Source of the DNA: Paraktedonobacter sp035294465
Lineage (GTDB): Bacteria; Chloroflexota; Ktedonobacteria; Ktedonobacterales; Ktedonobacteraceae
Assembly (NCBI GenBank): GCA_035294465.1
Contig: DATGKW010000103.1
Location: 1 to 17,408, forward strand
Direction: 5' to 3'
DNA length: 17,408 nt
Each line of letters starts with the position of its first letter. The first letter of the stretch is position 1. A model generated the notes under the pieces. The model worked only from the letters and a program-made list of their open reading frames with translations, was not told the DNA's origin and made no database searches. A program made the translations under genes and the position numbers. This document shows positions 4,957-12,496 of the stretch, one piece after another.

Positions 4957-7494
4957 GTGAACGATCGAGACAGGTTTGACAAGTTTACCGAGCGGGCGCG
5001 CAAAGTTCTTAGCCTCGCTCAGGAGGAGGCACAACGCTTCCAGCATAACTACATTGGGACTGAGCATTTGCTGCTCGGCCTGGTGCGCGAGGGAGAAGGA
5101 GTTGCCGCAAAAGTATTGAGTAATCTCGGTGTCGAGCTGAATAAAGTTCGCAGCGCCGTGGAATTTATTATTGGTCGTGGGGATCGCATTGTGCTCGGAG
5201 AGATCGGCCTGACCCCCCGTGCCAAAAAGGTGATTGAGCTAGCCGTAGACGAAGCCCGACGCCTGAATCATCACTATATTGGAACAGAGCATCTGCTGCT
5301 GGGTCTGGTGCGCGAAGGTGAGGGGATTGCGGCAGGGGTCCTGGAAAGCCTGGGCGTGAACCTGGAGAAGGTGCGCACACAGACCATTCAGGTTCTCAGC
5401 CAGTCTGGTTCACCCCACGAACGCGACGCCAAGCACTCGAAGACGCCAACCATCGATCAGATGGGTATCGACCTGACGGCCGCAGCCCGTGCCGGAACCC
5501 TCGATCCGGTGATCGGACGCCATCAGGAGATCGAGCGCGTCATTCAGATTTTGTCCCGGCGGAATAAAAATAATCCGGCACTGATCGGTGAACCCGGCGT
5601 CGGCAAAACAGCCATCGTTGAGGGGCTGGCCCAGCGCCTGGTCGCCGGCGAGGTGCCTGAAACGCTAGTTGGCAAGCGCTTGCTTACCCTGGACGTTGGT
5701 TCGCTAGTGGCCGGCACGAAGTATCGTGGCGAGTTTGAAGAGCGCTTGAAGAAGATTATTGAGGAGATTCGCAACAGCCGCGACTGCATCATCTTCATTG
5801 ATGAGGTGCATACGCTGGTCGGCGCTGGCGCGGCAGAAGGCGCGGTCGACGCTGCCAATATCCTTAAACCGGCTCTGTCTCGCGGCGAGTTGCAGTGCAT
5901 CGGCGCGACCACCCTGGATGAGTACCGCAAGTACATCGAGCGTGACGCAGCGCTCCAGCGTCGCTTCCAGGAAGTGATTGTGCGCGAGCCCACCATCGAA
6001 GAAACGCTTGAAATCCTTAAGGGCATCCGCGAGCGCTACGAGCAGCATCACCGTCTGACAATCACGGACGAGGCTCTTAAGGCTGCGACCGAGATGGCCA
6101 GTCGCTATATTACCGATCGCTTCATGCCCGACAAGGCTATCGATCTGATCGACGAAGCTGCCAGCCGCGTCCGTATGCAAAACTCACTGGCCCCGCTGAA
6201 CCTCAAGGAAGCCATGAAGGGCCTGGAGTCGGTTTTGCGAGAAAAAGAGCAGGCCATTCAGCAGCAGGAGTATGAGCTAGCAGCGGAATTGCGCGACCGC
6301 GAGGTGAAGCTGCGCGACCGCATCGCCAAGCTGGAATCCGGCTGGCATCGCGAGCGCGGCAGCGAGAAACCCTCCGTTGGCGAGGAAGAGATCGCGCAAA
6401 TCGTTTCGATGTGGACCGGCATCCCGGTTATGCGTATCGCGCAGGAGGAGTCGCAACGCTTGCTCCAGATGGAGGAAGCTCTGCATGCCCGCGTGATTGG
6501 CCAGAACGAGGCAATTGAGAAGGTTGCGCGCGCGGTCCGTCGCGCCCGCGCCGGTCTGAAAGATCCCAAACGCCCAATTGGGTCCTTCATCTTCATGGGT
6601 CCGACAGGCGTTGGCAAATCGGAACTGGCAAAGACGCTAGCCGAGTTTATGTTCGGCAGCGAGGAAGCGCTCATCAAGATTGACATGTCAGAGTTCATGG
6701 AGCGCCACGCGGCTGCCCGCCTGGTTGGCGCACCTCCGGGATATGTCGGCTACGAAGAGGGCGGCCAGCTCACCGAGGCCGTGCGCCGCAAGTCGTATAG
6801 CGTGATCCTGCTGGATGAAATCGAGAAGGCGCACCCGGATGTCTTCAACATGCTGCTCCAGATCCTGGAGGACGGCAAATTGACCGACGCGAAGGGCCGC
6901 ACAGTGGACTTCCGCAATACCATTGTGATCATGACCTCAAACGTCGGTGCGCAAATGCTGAACAAGGAAGCCGCGATTGGTTTCAGGCAGTCGAAGGACA
7001 AGGCCAAAGCTAACCAGGCCGAATATGACGCGATGAAGGATAAGGTGCTGGGCGAATTGAAGAACACCTTCAAGCCTGAGTTCCTGAACCGTATCGACGA
7101 GGTAATCGTCTTCCATTCCCTGCGCATCGAAGAGATGTACTCAATCGTCGAACTCCTGCTCAAGCGCGTTCGGACCCAGTTGACTGAGCAGCAACTGGAG
7201 CTGGTTGTGCCGCAGTCCGCCAAGGACTTTCTGATCGAGAAGGGCTTCGATGCGCAATATGGAGCGCGTCCGTTGCGCCGCACGATTCAGCGCATGGTCG
7301 AAGATCCCTTGGCTGAGGGACTGCTGCAAGGCACGTTCCACCCGGGAGATCTGGTCGAGGCTGTAGTGGTCGATGGCGACCTGCGTTTGCAGGTGCGCAA
7401 CCGCATTGAGCAATTGCCGCCTCCAACTCCGCCTGAAGCTGCTCTTTCAGCCGGTAGCAGCGAAAGCTCCGGCAGCGACATATCGCAGGGCTAG
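4957..7494 (+). CDS. clpC: ATP-dependent Clp protease ATP-binding subunit ClpC
   Basis: The 845-residue protein has the full ClpC plan: two Clp_N repeats (about 1-75 and 80-150), a first AAA+ module with Walker A GEPGVGKT at 211-218 and Walker B IIFIDE at 278-283, a coiled-coil middle domain (about 410-475), a second AAA+ module with Walker A GPTGVGKS at 548-555 and Walker B VILLDE at 616-621, and a C-terminal small domain. IGF at 674-676 matches the loop that docks on ClpP, so it should unfold substrates for ClpP rather than only disaggregate like ClpB. The start is GTG with a strong, possibly masked ribosome-binding site. Unlike Bacillota clusters, no ctsR, mcsA or mcsB precedes it, so control must differ from the CtsR/McsB system or be encoded elsewhere. 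The C-terminal 25 residues are Ser/Pro-rich. Confidence 0.97.
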   Translation: MNDRDRFDKFTERARKVLSLAQEEAQRFQHNYIGTEHLLLGLVREGEGVAAKVLSNLGVELNKVRSAVEFIIGRGDRIVLGEIGLTPRAKKVIELAVDEARRLNHHYIGTEHLLLGLVREGEGIAAGVLESLGVNLEKVRTQTIQVLSQSGSPHERDAKHSKTPTIDQMGIDLTAAARAGTLDPVIGRHQEIERVIQILSRRNKNNPALIGEPGVGKTAIVEGLAQRLVAGEVPETLVGKRLLTLDVGSLVAGTKYRGEFEERLKKIIEEIRNSRDCIIFIDEVHTLVGAGAAEGAVDAANILKPALSRGELQCIGATTLDEYRKYIERDAALQRRFQEVIVREPTIEETLEILKGIRERYEQHHRLTITDEALKAATEMASRYITDRFMPDKAIDLIDEAASRVRMQNSLAPLNLKEAMKGLESVLREKEQAIQQQEYELAAELRDREVKLRDRIAKLESGWHRERGSEKPSVGEEEIAQIVSMWTGIPVMRIAQEESQRLLQMEEALHARVIGQNEAIEKVARAVRRARAGLKDPKRPIGSFIFMGPTGVGKSELAKTLAEFMFGSEEALIKIDMSEFMERHAAARLVGAPPGYVGYEEGGQLTEAVRRKSYSVILLDEIEKAHPDVFNMLLQILEDGKLTDAKGRTVDFRNTIVIMTSNVGAQMLNKEAAIGFRQSKDKAKANQAEYDAMKDKVLGELKNTFKPEFLNRIDEVIVFHSLRIEEMYSIVELLLKRVRTQLTEQQLELVVPQSAKDFLIEKGFDAQYGARPLRRTIQRMVEDPLAEGLLQGTFHPGDLVEAVVVDGDLRLQVRNRIEQLPPPTPPEAALSAGSSESSGSDISQG

Positions 7495-7510
7495 ATCAGA
7501 AACGAAGCAG

Positions 7511-7536
7511 ATGGGGTGCAGTTCTATGCACCCCAT
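7511..7536 (+). terminator. intrinsic terminator after clpC
   Basis: ATGGGGTGCA (7511-7520) and TGCACCCCAT (7527-7536) form a perfect 10-bp stem with loop GTTCTA, 16 bases after the clpC stop codon. The following GTGTTTG is only a weak T-tract, so some readthrough into radA is likely. Confidence 0.65.
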
Positions 7537-7614
7537 GTGTTTGCTCTCGCCAAAAGTATCAGCTTATTTACTAACGAACGATCCCAGGTCTGATTTCTCA
7601 CGCAAGCAAAATAG

Positions 7615-9027
7615 ATGGCAAAGCTACGTACAAAATATGTCTGCCAGCAGTGCGGAGGCGAGCAGAGCAAATGGGTAGGTAAATGTCCCGATTGCGGGGC
7701 GTGGAATTCCCTGGAGGAAACCACTGAACAGCCGCAGAATGCTGCCCAGCCACGCCGGCCAACCGTCGCGGGCAGGGCAACTATTGCTCAGGGCACGCAG
7801 GTTCCTCTGGCGCTGCCTGCTATCCAGCCGCTCACGCAGGAACGCATCTCTGTTGGCTACACAGAAATGGATCGCGTGCTGGGCGGTGGCCTGGTCGCCG
7901 GTTCGCTGATCCTGATCGGCGGCGAGCCTGGCATAGGCAAATCGACCTTGCTGCTGCAGGTAGCTGGCAAGATCGCTACCTCTACAGGAACAGTCCTCTA
8001 CGTCTCCGGTGAAGAATCGATTGAGCAGGTAAAAATGCGGGCCGAGCGCCTGGAGATTAGTAGCGACCAATTATATCTGCTGGCCTCGATTGACCTGGAA
8101 GTGATCGCCGAAGCAGTCTACCGCATCAAACCGGCGCTGGTAGTCGTTGATTCTATTCAGACGGTGCTTTCTAATAACCTGACTTCGGCGCCCGGCAGCA
8201 TCAGCCAGGTACGCGAATGCACATTGCAATTGATGCAACTGGCCAAAAACACTCTCACGCCGGTCTTGATTATCGGCCATGTCACCAAAGAAGGCACCGT
8301 TGCAGGTCCAAAAGCGCTGGAGCACATCGCGGACGCGGTCCTGTATCTGGAGGGTGAGCGATATCATACGTATCGACTGTTGCGCGGCGTGAAAAATCGC
8401 TTTGGTGCTACGCACGAAGTTGGAGTCTTTGAAATGCATGGCGATGGGCTGGCCGAAGTTGCCAATCCCTCGGCCATTTTCCTGGCCGACCGCTCGGAAG
8501 GTGCAACCGGCTCGGCGGTTGTCGTCAGCATGGAGGGAACGCGCCCTCTGCTCGTCGAGGTTCAGGCGCTTGTCACGCCCAGCAATTTCGGCAACGCGCG
8601 CTGCACTACCAATGGCATCGAGTATAGCCGGCTGCTGATGCTGCTCGCGGTCCTGACCAGGCGCGTCGGGCTGGCGGTTGGCAACCACGATGTCTATGCC
8701 AATGTGATTGGCGGCTTTACCCTGGAGGAACCCGCTATCGACCTGGGCGTGGCCGCGGCCATCGCCTCCAGCTATCGCGAGAGGCGCATCCCGCCTGATA
8801 TGGCTTTGATCGGCGAGGTGGGACTCTCAGGCGAACTGCGCCCGGTTAGCCGCCTCGGCCTGCGTGTGCGTGAAGCGGCCAAGCTTGGCTTTAAACGTTG
8901 TATCGTCCCAAAAGCAGGAGGAGGGGTCACGGTCAAGGCAGAACTGGAACACTCTGGATTACCTGACGATTTCCATGTTTTTGCTTCCTCTTCACTTGCA
9001 GTAGCCTTGGAAGTTGCGTTACACTAG
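7615..9027 (+). CDS. radA: DNA repair protein RadA (Sms), branch-migration ATPase
   Basis: The 470-residue protein carries all RadA hallmarks: a four-cysteine zinc finger (Cys10, Cys13, Cys24, Cys27), a RecA-like ATPase with Walker A GGEPGIGKS at 102-110 and Walker B ALVVVDS at 174-180, the RadA-specific KNRFG at 260-264, and a C-terminal Lon-protease-like domain (about 285-470). It extends and processes strand-exchange intermediates in recombinational repair and replication-fork recovery. The ATG at 7615 directly precedes the conserved KYVCQQCG region, but no Shine-Dalgarno sequence is visible. A weak promoter (TTGCTC near 7541, TATTTA 17 bases on) may serve it in addition to readthrough from clpC, 120 bases upstream. 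In Bacillota disA usually follows, but here it does not. Confidence 0.97.
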   Translation: MAKLRTKYVCQQCGGEQSKWVGKCPDCGAWNSLEETTEQPQNAAQPRRPTVAGRATIAQGTQVPLALPAIQPLTQERISVGYTEMDRVLGGGLVAGSLILIGGEPGIGKSTLLLQVAGKIATSTGTVLYVSGEESIEQVKMRAERLEISSDQLYLLASIDLEVIAEAVYRIKPALVVVDSIQTVLSNNLTSAPGSISQVRECTLQLMQLAKNTLTPVLIIGHVTKEGTVAGPKALEHIADAVLYLEGERYHTYRLLRGVKNRFGATHEVGVFEMHGDGLAEVANPSAIFLADRSEGATGSAVVVSMEGTRPLLVEVQALVTPSNFGNARCTTNGIEYSRLLMLLAVLTRRVGLAVGNHDVYANVIGGFTLEEPAIDLGVAAAIASSYRERRIPPDMALIGEVGLSGELRPVSRLGLRVREAAKLGFKRCIVPKAGGGVTVKAELEHSGLPDDFHVFASSSLAVALEVALH

Positions 9028-9072
9028 AAGGAGAGAGGGGAGAAATCTGTCTCTCACTCTCAGCCAGAAGCT

Positions 9073-9090
9073 ATACTCGCTCACGAGTAT
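9073..9090. repeat. 7-bp inverted repeat touching a -35 box
   Basis: ATACTCG (9073-9079) and CGAGTAT (9084-9090) are exact reverse complements around CTCA. The last T is the first base of the -35 box TTGATT. This position suits an operator for the PIN/TRAM-ispD-ispF unit. No T-run follows that would support a radA terminator. Confidence 0.45.
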
Positions 9091-9118
9091 TGATTCTTAC
9101 AGCGTTCGGGTGTATACT
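9090..9118 (+). promoter_or_regulatory. sigma70-like promoter of the PIN/TRAM-ispD-ispF unit
   Basis: TTGATT (9090-9095) and TATACT (9113-9118) are 17 bases apart. The predicted start near 9125 gives a leader of about 200 bases that is AT-rich in its middle (about 9190-9250) and ends in an inverted repeat and a strong GGAGG. Confidence 0.55.
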
Positions 9119-9286
9119 CTTTTCTCGACACAGGAAATTTTTACGGCTTAACGGGCGCGTGAATCGGCAGGTACAGCACAATGTGCAGGAAAAGTGGTTT
9201 TCAACATTTCATTTTGCAATTATCATTTTATCGTCATTATTCACAAATCTAGCCACTTTACCCACCGCTTACACGTAGCCCCCTAC

Positions 9287-9306
9287 AGGTACGGGTAGCT
9301 GTACCT
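9287..9306 (+). promoter_or_regulatory. inverted repeat just upstream of the PIN/TRAM ribosome-binding site
   Basis: AGGTAC (9287-9292) and GTACCT (9301-9306) can form a 6-bp hairpin with loop GGGTAGCT. An alternative pairing, TACAG (9284-9288) with CTGTA (9299-9303), uses overlapping bases. GGAGG follows at 9311-9315, eight bases before the ATG. It may affect leader folding, but the function is unknown. Confidence 0.35.
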
Positions 9307-9323
9307 TTCTGGAGGACGAAGGG

Positions 9324-10493
9324 ATGTCTGCTAAAACCATCTCCCGCCTGATCGGGGCACTGGTGGCAATCGCCATTGTCGCTTTGATATACTTTCTGGA
9401 TCAGAGGTCGTTTCTCTCAATGTGGTGGGCAGCAGGGATCGCGGGCGGCGCGGCACTGCTCGCACTGATTATCAGCCCGTATCTCACCGTTGTCCCCTAT
9501 CACTGGATGCGCGAGACCTCCGCCAGTGACCTGCTGGCAGCGGTTGTGGGCCTGCTCATCGGACTTATCGTCTCTATCATCCCGTTCGCTTTTCTCTCAA
9601 CGCTGCCCTCTTACCTGGGGCGCATCCTCTCACTTGGCGCGATGCTCGTCTTCAGCTTCCTCGGCGTCACTCTGGCAGTGCAGCGTAAAAACGACTTCGC
9701 GCACCTTTTCCAGAGTATTTTCAGCTTCAGGAGCCGGGCACGCGAGCGCGAACGCGAACGCGAGGAAGAGCGCGAGAAAGAACATGGCAAGGAACGCGAA
9801 AAGCTGGCCAGCGGGCCGGCCCAGATTCAGCCGGTCACGCAGATTCTGCTCGATACCAGTGCGATCATCGATGGGCGCATTGCCGATATCAGCCAGACCG
9901 GCTTTATCTCAGGAGCGCTGGTTGTGCCGCGCTTTGTGCTGGACGAATTACAGCGCATCGCGGACTCGGCGGATACTATGAGGCGCAATCGCGGTCGGCG
10001 TGGCCTTGAGATGCTCAACCGCCTGCAAAAAGACACGACCGTCCCCATCGAAATTACCGACGCCAACGTCGAGGGCGTCTCCGAGGTTGACAGTAAGCTG
10101 GTTCAACTCGCCCGCAAGCTACACTGCCCGATTATCACAAACGACTTTAACCTCAATCGCGTGGCCGAACTGCAAGGTGTGAAGGTGCTGAATATCAACG
10201 AGCTTGCCAATGCCGTGAAGCCCGTCTTGCTGCCCGGCGAGGACCTCTTTATCAAGATCATGCAAGATGGCAAAGAGTTGGGTCAGGGCGTGGGCTACCT
10301 GGACGATGGCACAATGATCGTGGTCGAGGGTGGCCGGCAGTACATGGGATCAACTATCGAGGTCAATGTAACACGCGTGTTGCAAACGGTAGCCGGGCGC
10401 ATGATCTTCGCGCACCCGAAACAGCAGAACGCGAATAGCAGCAACATCCAGCCCCAGTCCTCGCAGGCATCAGGCCGGCAGAGGCAATTTTAA
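9324..10493 (+). CDS. YacL-like membrane protein with PIN and TRAM domains
   Basis: The 389-residue protein starts with four predicted membrane helices (about 8-25, 33-53, 69-94, 99-119). A highly charged Arg/Glu linker (136-160) follows, then a PIN nuclease-fold domain and a TRAM domain (about 303-362), which is an OB-like nucleic-acid-binding module. PIN acidic residues are present: Asp177 and Asp184 in LLDTSAIIDGR, Glu209 in LDEL, Asp256 in EVDSKLV and Asp274 in ITNDFN. This is the architecture of B. subtilis YacL and its mycobacterial relatives, a conserved family whose substrate is not settled to my knowledge. GGAGG eight bases before the ATG fixes the start. It is first in a unit with ispD (6-base gap) and ispF. 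Its place after radA mirrors yacL in Bacillota. Confidence 0.92.
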   Translation: MSAKTISRLIGALVAIAIVALIYFLDQRSFLSMWWAAGIAGGAALLALIISPYLTVVPYHWMRETSASDLLAAVVGLLIGLIVSIIPFAFLSTLPSYLGRILSLGAMLVFSFLGVTLAVQRKNDFAHLFQSIFSFRSRAREREREREEEREKEHGKEREKLASGPAQIQPVTQILLDTSAIIDGRIADISQTGFISGALVVPRFVLDELQRIADSADTMRRNRGRRGLEMLNRLQKDTTVPIEITDANVEGVSEVDSKLVQLARKLHCPIITNDFNLNRVAELQGVKVLNINELANAVKPVLLPGEDLFIKIMQDGKELGQGVGYLDDGTMIVVEGGRQYMGSTIEVNVTRVLQTVAGRMIFAHPKQQNANSSNIQPQSSQASGRQRQF

Positions 10494-10499
10494 ACGACG

Positions 10500-11198
10500 A
10501 TGCAAGAAACAGCCGCAGCAGTCATCGTTGCTGCCGGATCCAGCCAACGCATGGAGGGGCGTGATAAGCTCTGGACGCCACTGGCGGGGCGATTCACCCT
10601 GGCATACACGCTCGATACGTTCGTGGCCTCTCCGCTCATTTCAACCATCATTCTTGTCCTCAATCCCGCGCGCCTTGAGGATGCGCGCACGCTCTGCCTT
10701 GCTGAGGATTGGCCCAAAATAGCGAGCATTATCCCGGGAGGTACACGCCGGCAGGATTCGGTGCGCGCTGGTCTGGATCAACTGGCCCGGATCGCTCCTG
10801 AGACACGCTGGGTGATGATCCACGACGGAGCCAGGCCACTCGTCACTTCTGCTCTCTTAGAGGCGGGTTTGCAAGCCGCTCAGGTACATCAGGCAGCGGT
10901 GGCAGCGGTACCCGTCAAAGATACAATTAAGCAGGCACAGGAGGGAATTATTCAGACGACGCTCGAACGCTCGCAACTCTGGGCAGTGCAGACGCCACAG
11001 GTCTTTGCTTTCCCTTTGATTTACCAGGCGCACCACAGCCCACTCGCTCAAGACGAGGCCACCGATGACGCAGCTCTACTCGAACGTCTGGGCCACCCCG
11101 TGGCCATCTTCCCCGGCTCCTACACCAATTTGAAAATTACGACACAGGAAGATCTGCTGATCGCAGAGGCATTGATCCAGGAGTGGCAACATTCATGA
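10500..11198 (+). CDS. ispD: 2-C-methyl-D-erythritol 4-phosphate cytidylyltransferase
   Basis: IspD joins MEP and CTP to make CDP-ME, the third MEP-pathway step towards isoprenoid precursors. The 232-residue product has the usual length and motifs: AAGSSQRM at 11-18, IPGGTRRQDSVRAGL at 78-92, IHDGARP at 107-113, VPVKDTIK at 137-144, QTPQVF at 164-169 and GSYTNLKITTQEDL at 206-219. Likely active-site residues are Arg17, Lys23, Asp109 and Lys212 by analogy with E. coli IspD. One difference is that the usual PKQ after the nucleotide loop reads DKLW. The ATG is six bases past the PIN/TRAM stop and has no Shine-Dalgarno sequence, which suggests translational coupling. Its stop overlaps the ispF start. 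Confidence 0.96.
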   Translation: MQETAAAVIVAAGSSQRMEGRDKLWTPLAGRFTLAYTLDTFVASPLISTIILVLNPARLEDARTLCLAEDWPKIASIIPGGTRRQDSVRAGLDQLARIAPETRWVMIHDGARPLVTSALLEAGLQAAQVHQAAVAAVPVKDTIKQAQEGIIQTTLERSQLWAVQTPQVFAFPLIYQAHHSPLAQDEATDDAALLERLGHPVAIFPGSYTNLKITTQEDLLIAEALIQEWQHS

Positions 11199-11671
11199 CG
11201 ATACGCGTTGGTTCCGGCTATGATGTGCATGCCTTTGTCTCCAATCGCCCGCTGATCCTGGGAGGCATCAGCATTCCTTACGAGTCAGGTCTGGCGGGCC
11301 ACTCAGACGCGGACGTGGTTATACACGCGGTCGTCGATGCCCTGCTTGGCGCCGCCGCCCTCGGCGATATCGGCCAGCATTTCCCGTCCAGCGACCCGCG
11401 CTGGAAAGACCAACCCAGCTCCCTCTTCCTCGACTACGCGCACGATTTGTTATGTCAACAAGGCTGGCGCATCAGCAATATCGATGCAACCATCGTCGCG
11501 GAGCGCCCGAAGATGTCGGCACACATCCCGGCCATGCGTACACACCTGTCCAGGCACCTTCGTTTAGAAGTCAACCAAGTCAGCATCAAAGCCACTACCA
11601 CCGACAGCCTGGGCTTCACCGGACGTGGCGAGGGAATTGCTTGCTACGCGGTTGCGCTGATCGAGAAATAA
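11195..11671 (+). CDS. ispF: 2-C-methyl-D-erythritol 2,4-cyclodiphosphate synthase
   Basis: IspF cyclises CDP-ME 2-phosphate to MEcPP with release of CMP. The 158-residue protein shows GSGYDVHAF at 6-14, with metal ligands Asp10 and His12, and GHSDADVVIHAVVDALLGAA at 35-54, with His44 as the third ligand. KATTTDSLGFTGRGEGIAC at 132-150 is the CDP-binding signature. The ATG at 11195 overlaps the ispD TGA as ATGA, and AGGAG lies 11 bases upstream. An in-frame GTG at 11183 would add four residues but sits on the Shine-Dalgarno sequence, so I reject it. Adjacent ispD-ispF genes are fused in some bacteria; here they are separate but coupled. Confidence 0.97.
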   Translation: MTIRVGSGYDVHAFVSNRPLILGGISIPYESGLAGHSDADVVIHAVVDALLGAAALGDIGQHFPSSDPRWKDQPSSLFLDYAHDLLCQQGWRISNIDATIVAERPKMSAHIPAMRTHLSRHLRLEVNQVSIKATTTDSLGFTGRGEGIACYAVALIEK

Positions 11672-11674
11672 CAT

Positions 11675-11692
11675 GGAGTATTTCTTTACTCC
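11675..11692. terminator. weak hairpin between convergent ispF and tatA
   Basis: GGAGTA (11675-11680) and TACTCC (11687-11692) form a 6-bp stem with a T-rich loop. It overlaps the tatA stop codon and lies four bases past the ispF stop. T-tracts are poor on both sides, so this is a tentative bidirectional terminator. Confidence 0.3.
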
Positions 11693-12003
11693 TGCTCCCT
11701 GGCTGGCTCCTCTATCGTTTCCTTAGCAGCTTTAGCAGCCGACTCCTGCTCGCCGGGCAGAATGGAAGAGGCAATCAATCTCTTCGCAGCTTGCTGAGGG
11801 CTGGTGGGGATCTGCGAAATCGTCCTGTTGACTTTGGCAAGATCCTCGACGGGCAGTTCAGTCATCAGCTTGTCTTTCATCTCTTTGGCATGACCTACAC
11901 CACGCCCCATACTATGCGAGATCGATTGCAGAGTCTTAGGCCCAAAAAGCAGCAGCGCGATGCCGACAATGACAATGATATCTAATGGATGAAAGCCACC
12001 CAT
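11686..12003 (-). CDS. tatA: Sec-independent protein translocase component TatA/TatE
   Basis: The 105-residue protein has the TatA plan: a short membrane helix (about 6-20), the hinge FGPKTL at 20-25, an amphipathic helix (about 26-48) and a polar tail. TatA oligomers form the passage used with TatC to export folded proteins. The ATG at 12003 is chosen because AAGGAGG lies six bases upstream (plus-strand CCTCCTT at 12010-12016). The frame is open to 12033, but that start would put the strong ribosome-binding site inside the gene. No tatC is in the window. Sequence alone does not separate TatA from TatB well, but the short tail and FGPK hinge favour TatA. Confidence 0.88.
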   Translation of the reverse strand: MGGFHPLDIIVIVGIALLLFGPKTLQSISHSMGRGVGHAKEMKDKLMTELPVEDLAKVNRTISQIPTSPQQAAKRLIASSILPGEQESAAKAAKETIEEPAREQE

Positions 12004-12150
12004 GCGGCCCCTCCTTTCGTCTTCGTCTGACACTGATATTTTTGCTCCCTCTCTACTCTACCACAAAAAGGCAAGAAGAGAATCAGAAAACCACGAAAAA
12101 GCGAAGGAGGGGCGTTTATTTGAACAGAGAGTGAAAGGGAGTTGTGAAAA

Positions 12151-12310
12151 GGCGGGATGGCTCAATGTCTCGTGGCGAGACTGCCATCAGCTCCATTGAG
12201 CCATCCCAGCCGCCGACTACCCAAGTAGTCATGCCCGGACATCCCCCCACACACCCCTTATCCCGGGCTTGCCGGTCGTCTTTCCCCAGAAGTACGACCG
12301 GTCCTCTTTT
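12151..12310. ncRNA. candidate structured RNA of four consecutive hairpins ending in a terminator-like stem
   Basis: Four helices are packed into 160 bases between divergent tatA and the secreted-protein gene. H1 pairs 12154-12167 with 12194-12207, 14 perfect pairs (GGGATGGCTCAATG on the left), extended by GGC/GCC past one bulged A, and encloses a second stem TCTCG/CGAGA with loop TGG (12168-12180). H2 is GACTAC/GTAGTC with tetraloop CCAA (12215-12230). H3 is GCCCGG/CCGGGC (12233-12238 with 12263-12268). H4 is CCGGTCGT/ACGACCGG (12272-12279 with 12294-12301), followed by TCCTCTTTT. On the plus strand this looks like a terminated RNA or leader. On the minus strand H1 is followed by TTTT, so that direction is also possible. 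I find no convincing promoter and match no family I know. Confidence 0.5.
12272..12310 (+). terminator. terminator-like hairpin at the end of the structured region
   Basis: The 8-bp perfect stem CCGGTCGT/ACGACCGG is extended inward by CTT/AAG past one bulged T, with loop TCCCCAG. The downstream tract is TCCTCTTTT. A terminator in this place is odd because no protein gene ends here: tatA reads away to the left and the secreted-protein gene begins downstream at 12497. Confidence 0.55.
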
Positions 12311-12336
12311 GGCTCTTTAGAAAAATCTTATGTAAT
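12309..12336 (+). promoter_or_regulatory. weak possible promoter of the secreted-protein gene
   Basis: TTGGCT (12309-12314) and TGTAAT (12331-12336) are 16 bases apart. It begins at the end of the terminator-like stem. If used, the leader before the GTG at 12497 is about 155 bases. An isolated TATACT at 12388-12393 lacks a -35 box. Confidence 0.3.
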
Positions 12337-12496
12337 TCCTCACAAACCGTGGAAGCGCTAATGAAGCGGCAGGAAAGGAGTCATCCATATACTTATTCTT
12401 AATAATGGTAGGAAAGGCGCCCTGTGACCCTTTCTCCAAAACGCCCATCCCCACCATTAGAGTATCGTTTCTTCTCGCTACAAAAAGGAGTTTTTC

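Noticed and set aside
9090..9278. Open frame of 62 codons between radA and the PIN/TRAM gene
   Set aside because: It begins at the promoter's -35 box and has no ribosome-binding site; the translation shows no recognisable domain.
12002..12199. Open frame of 65 codons running into the hairpin region
   Set aside because: No ribosome-binding site, it overlaps the tatA Shine-Dalgarno sequence on the other strand, and its 3' half is the H1 hairpin.
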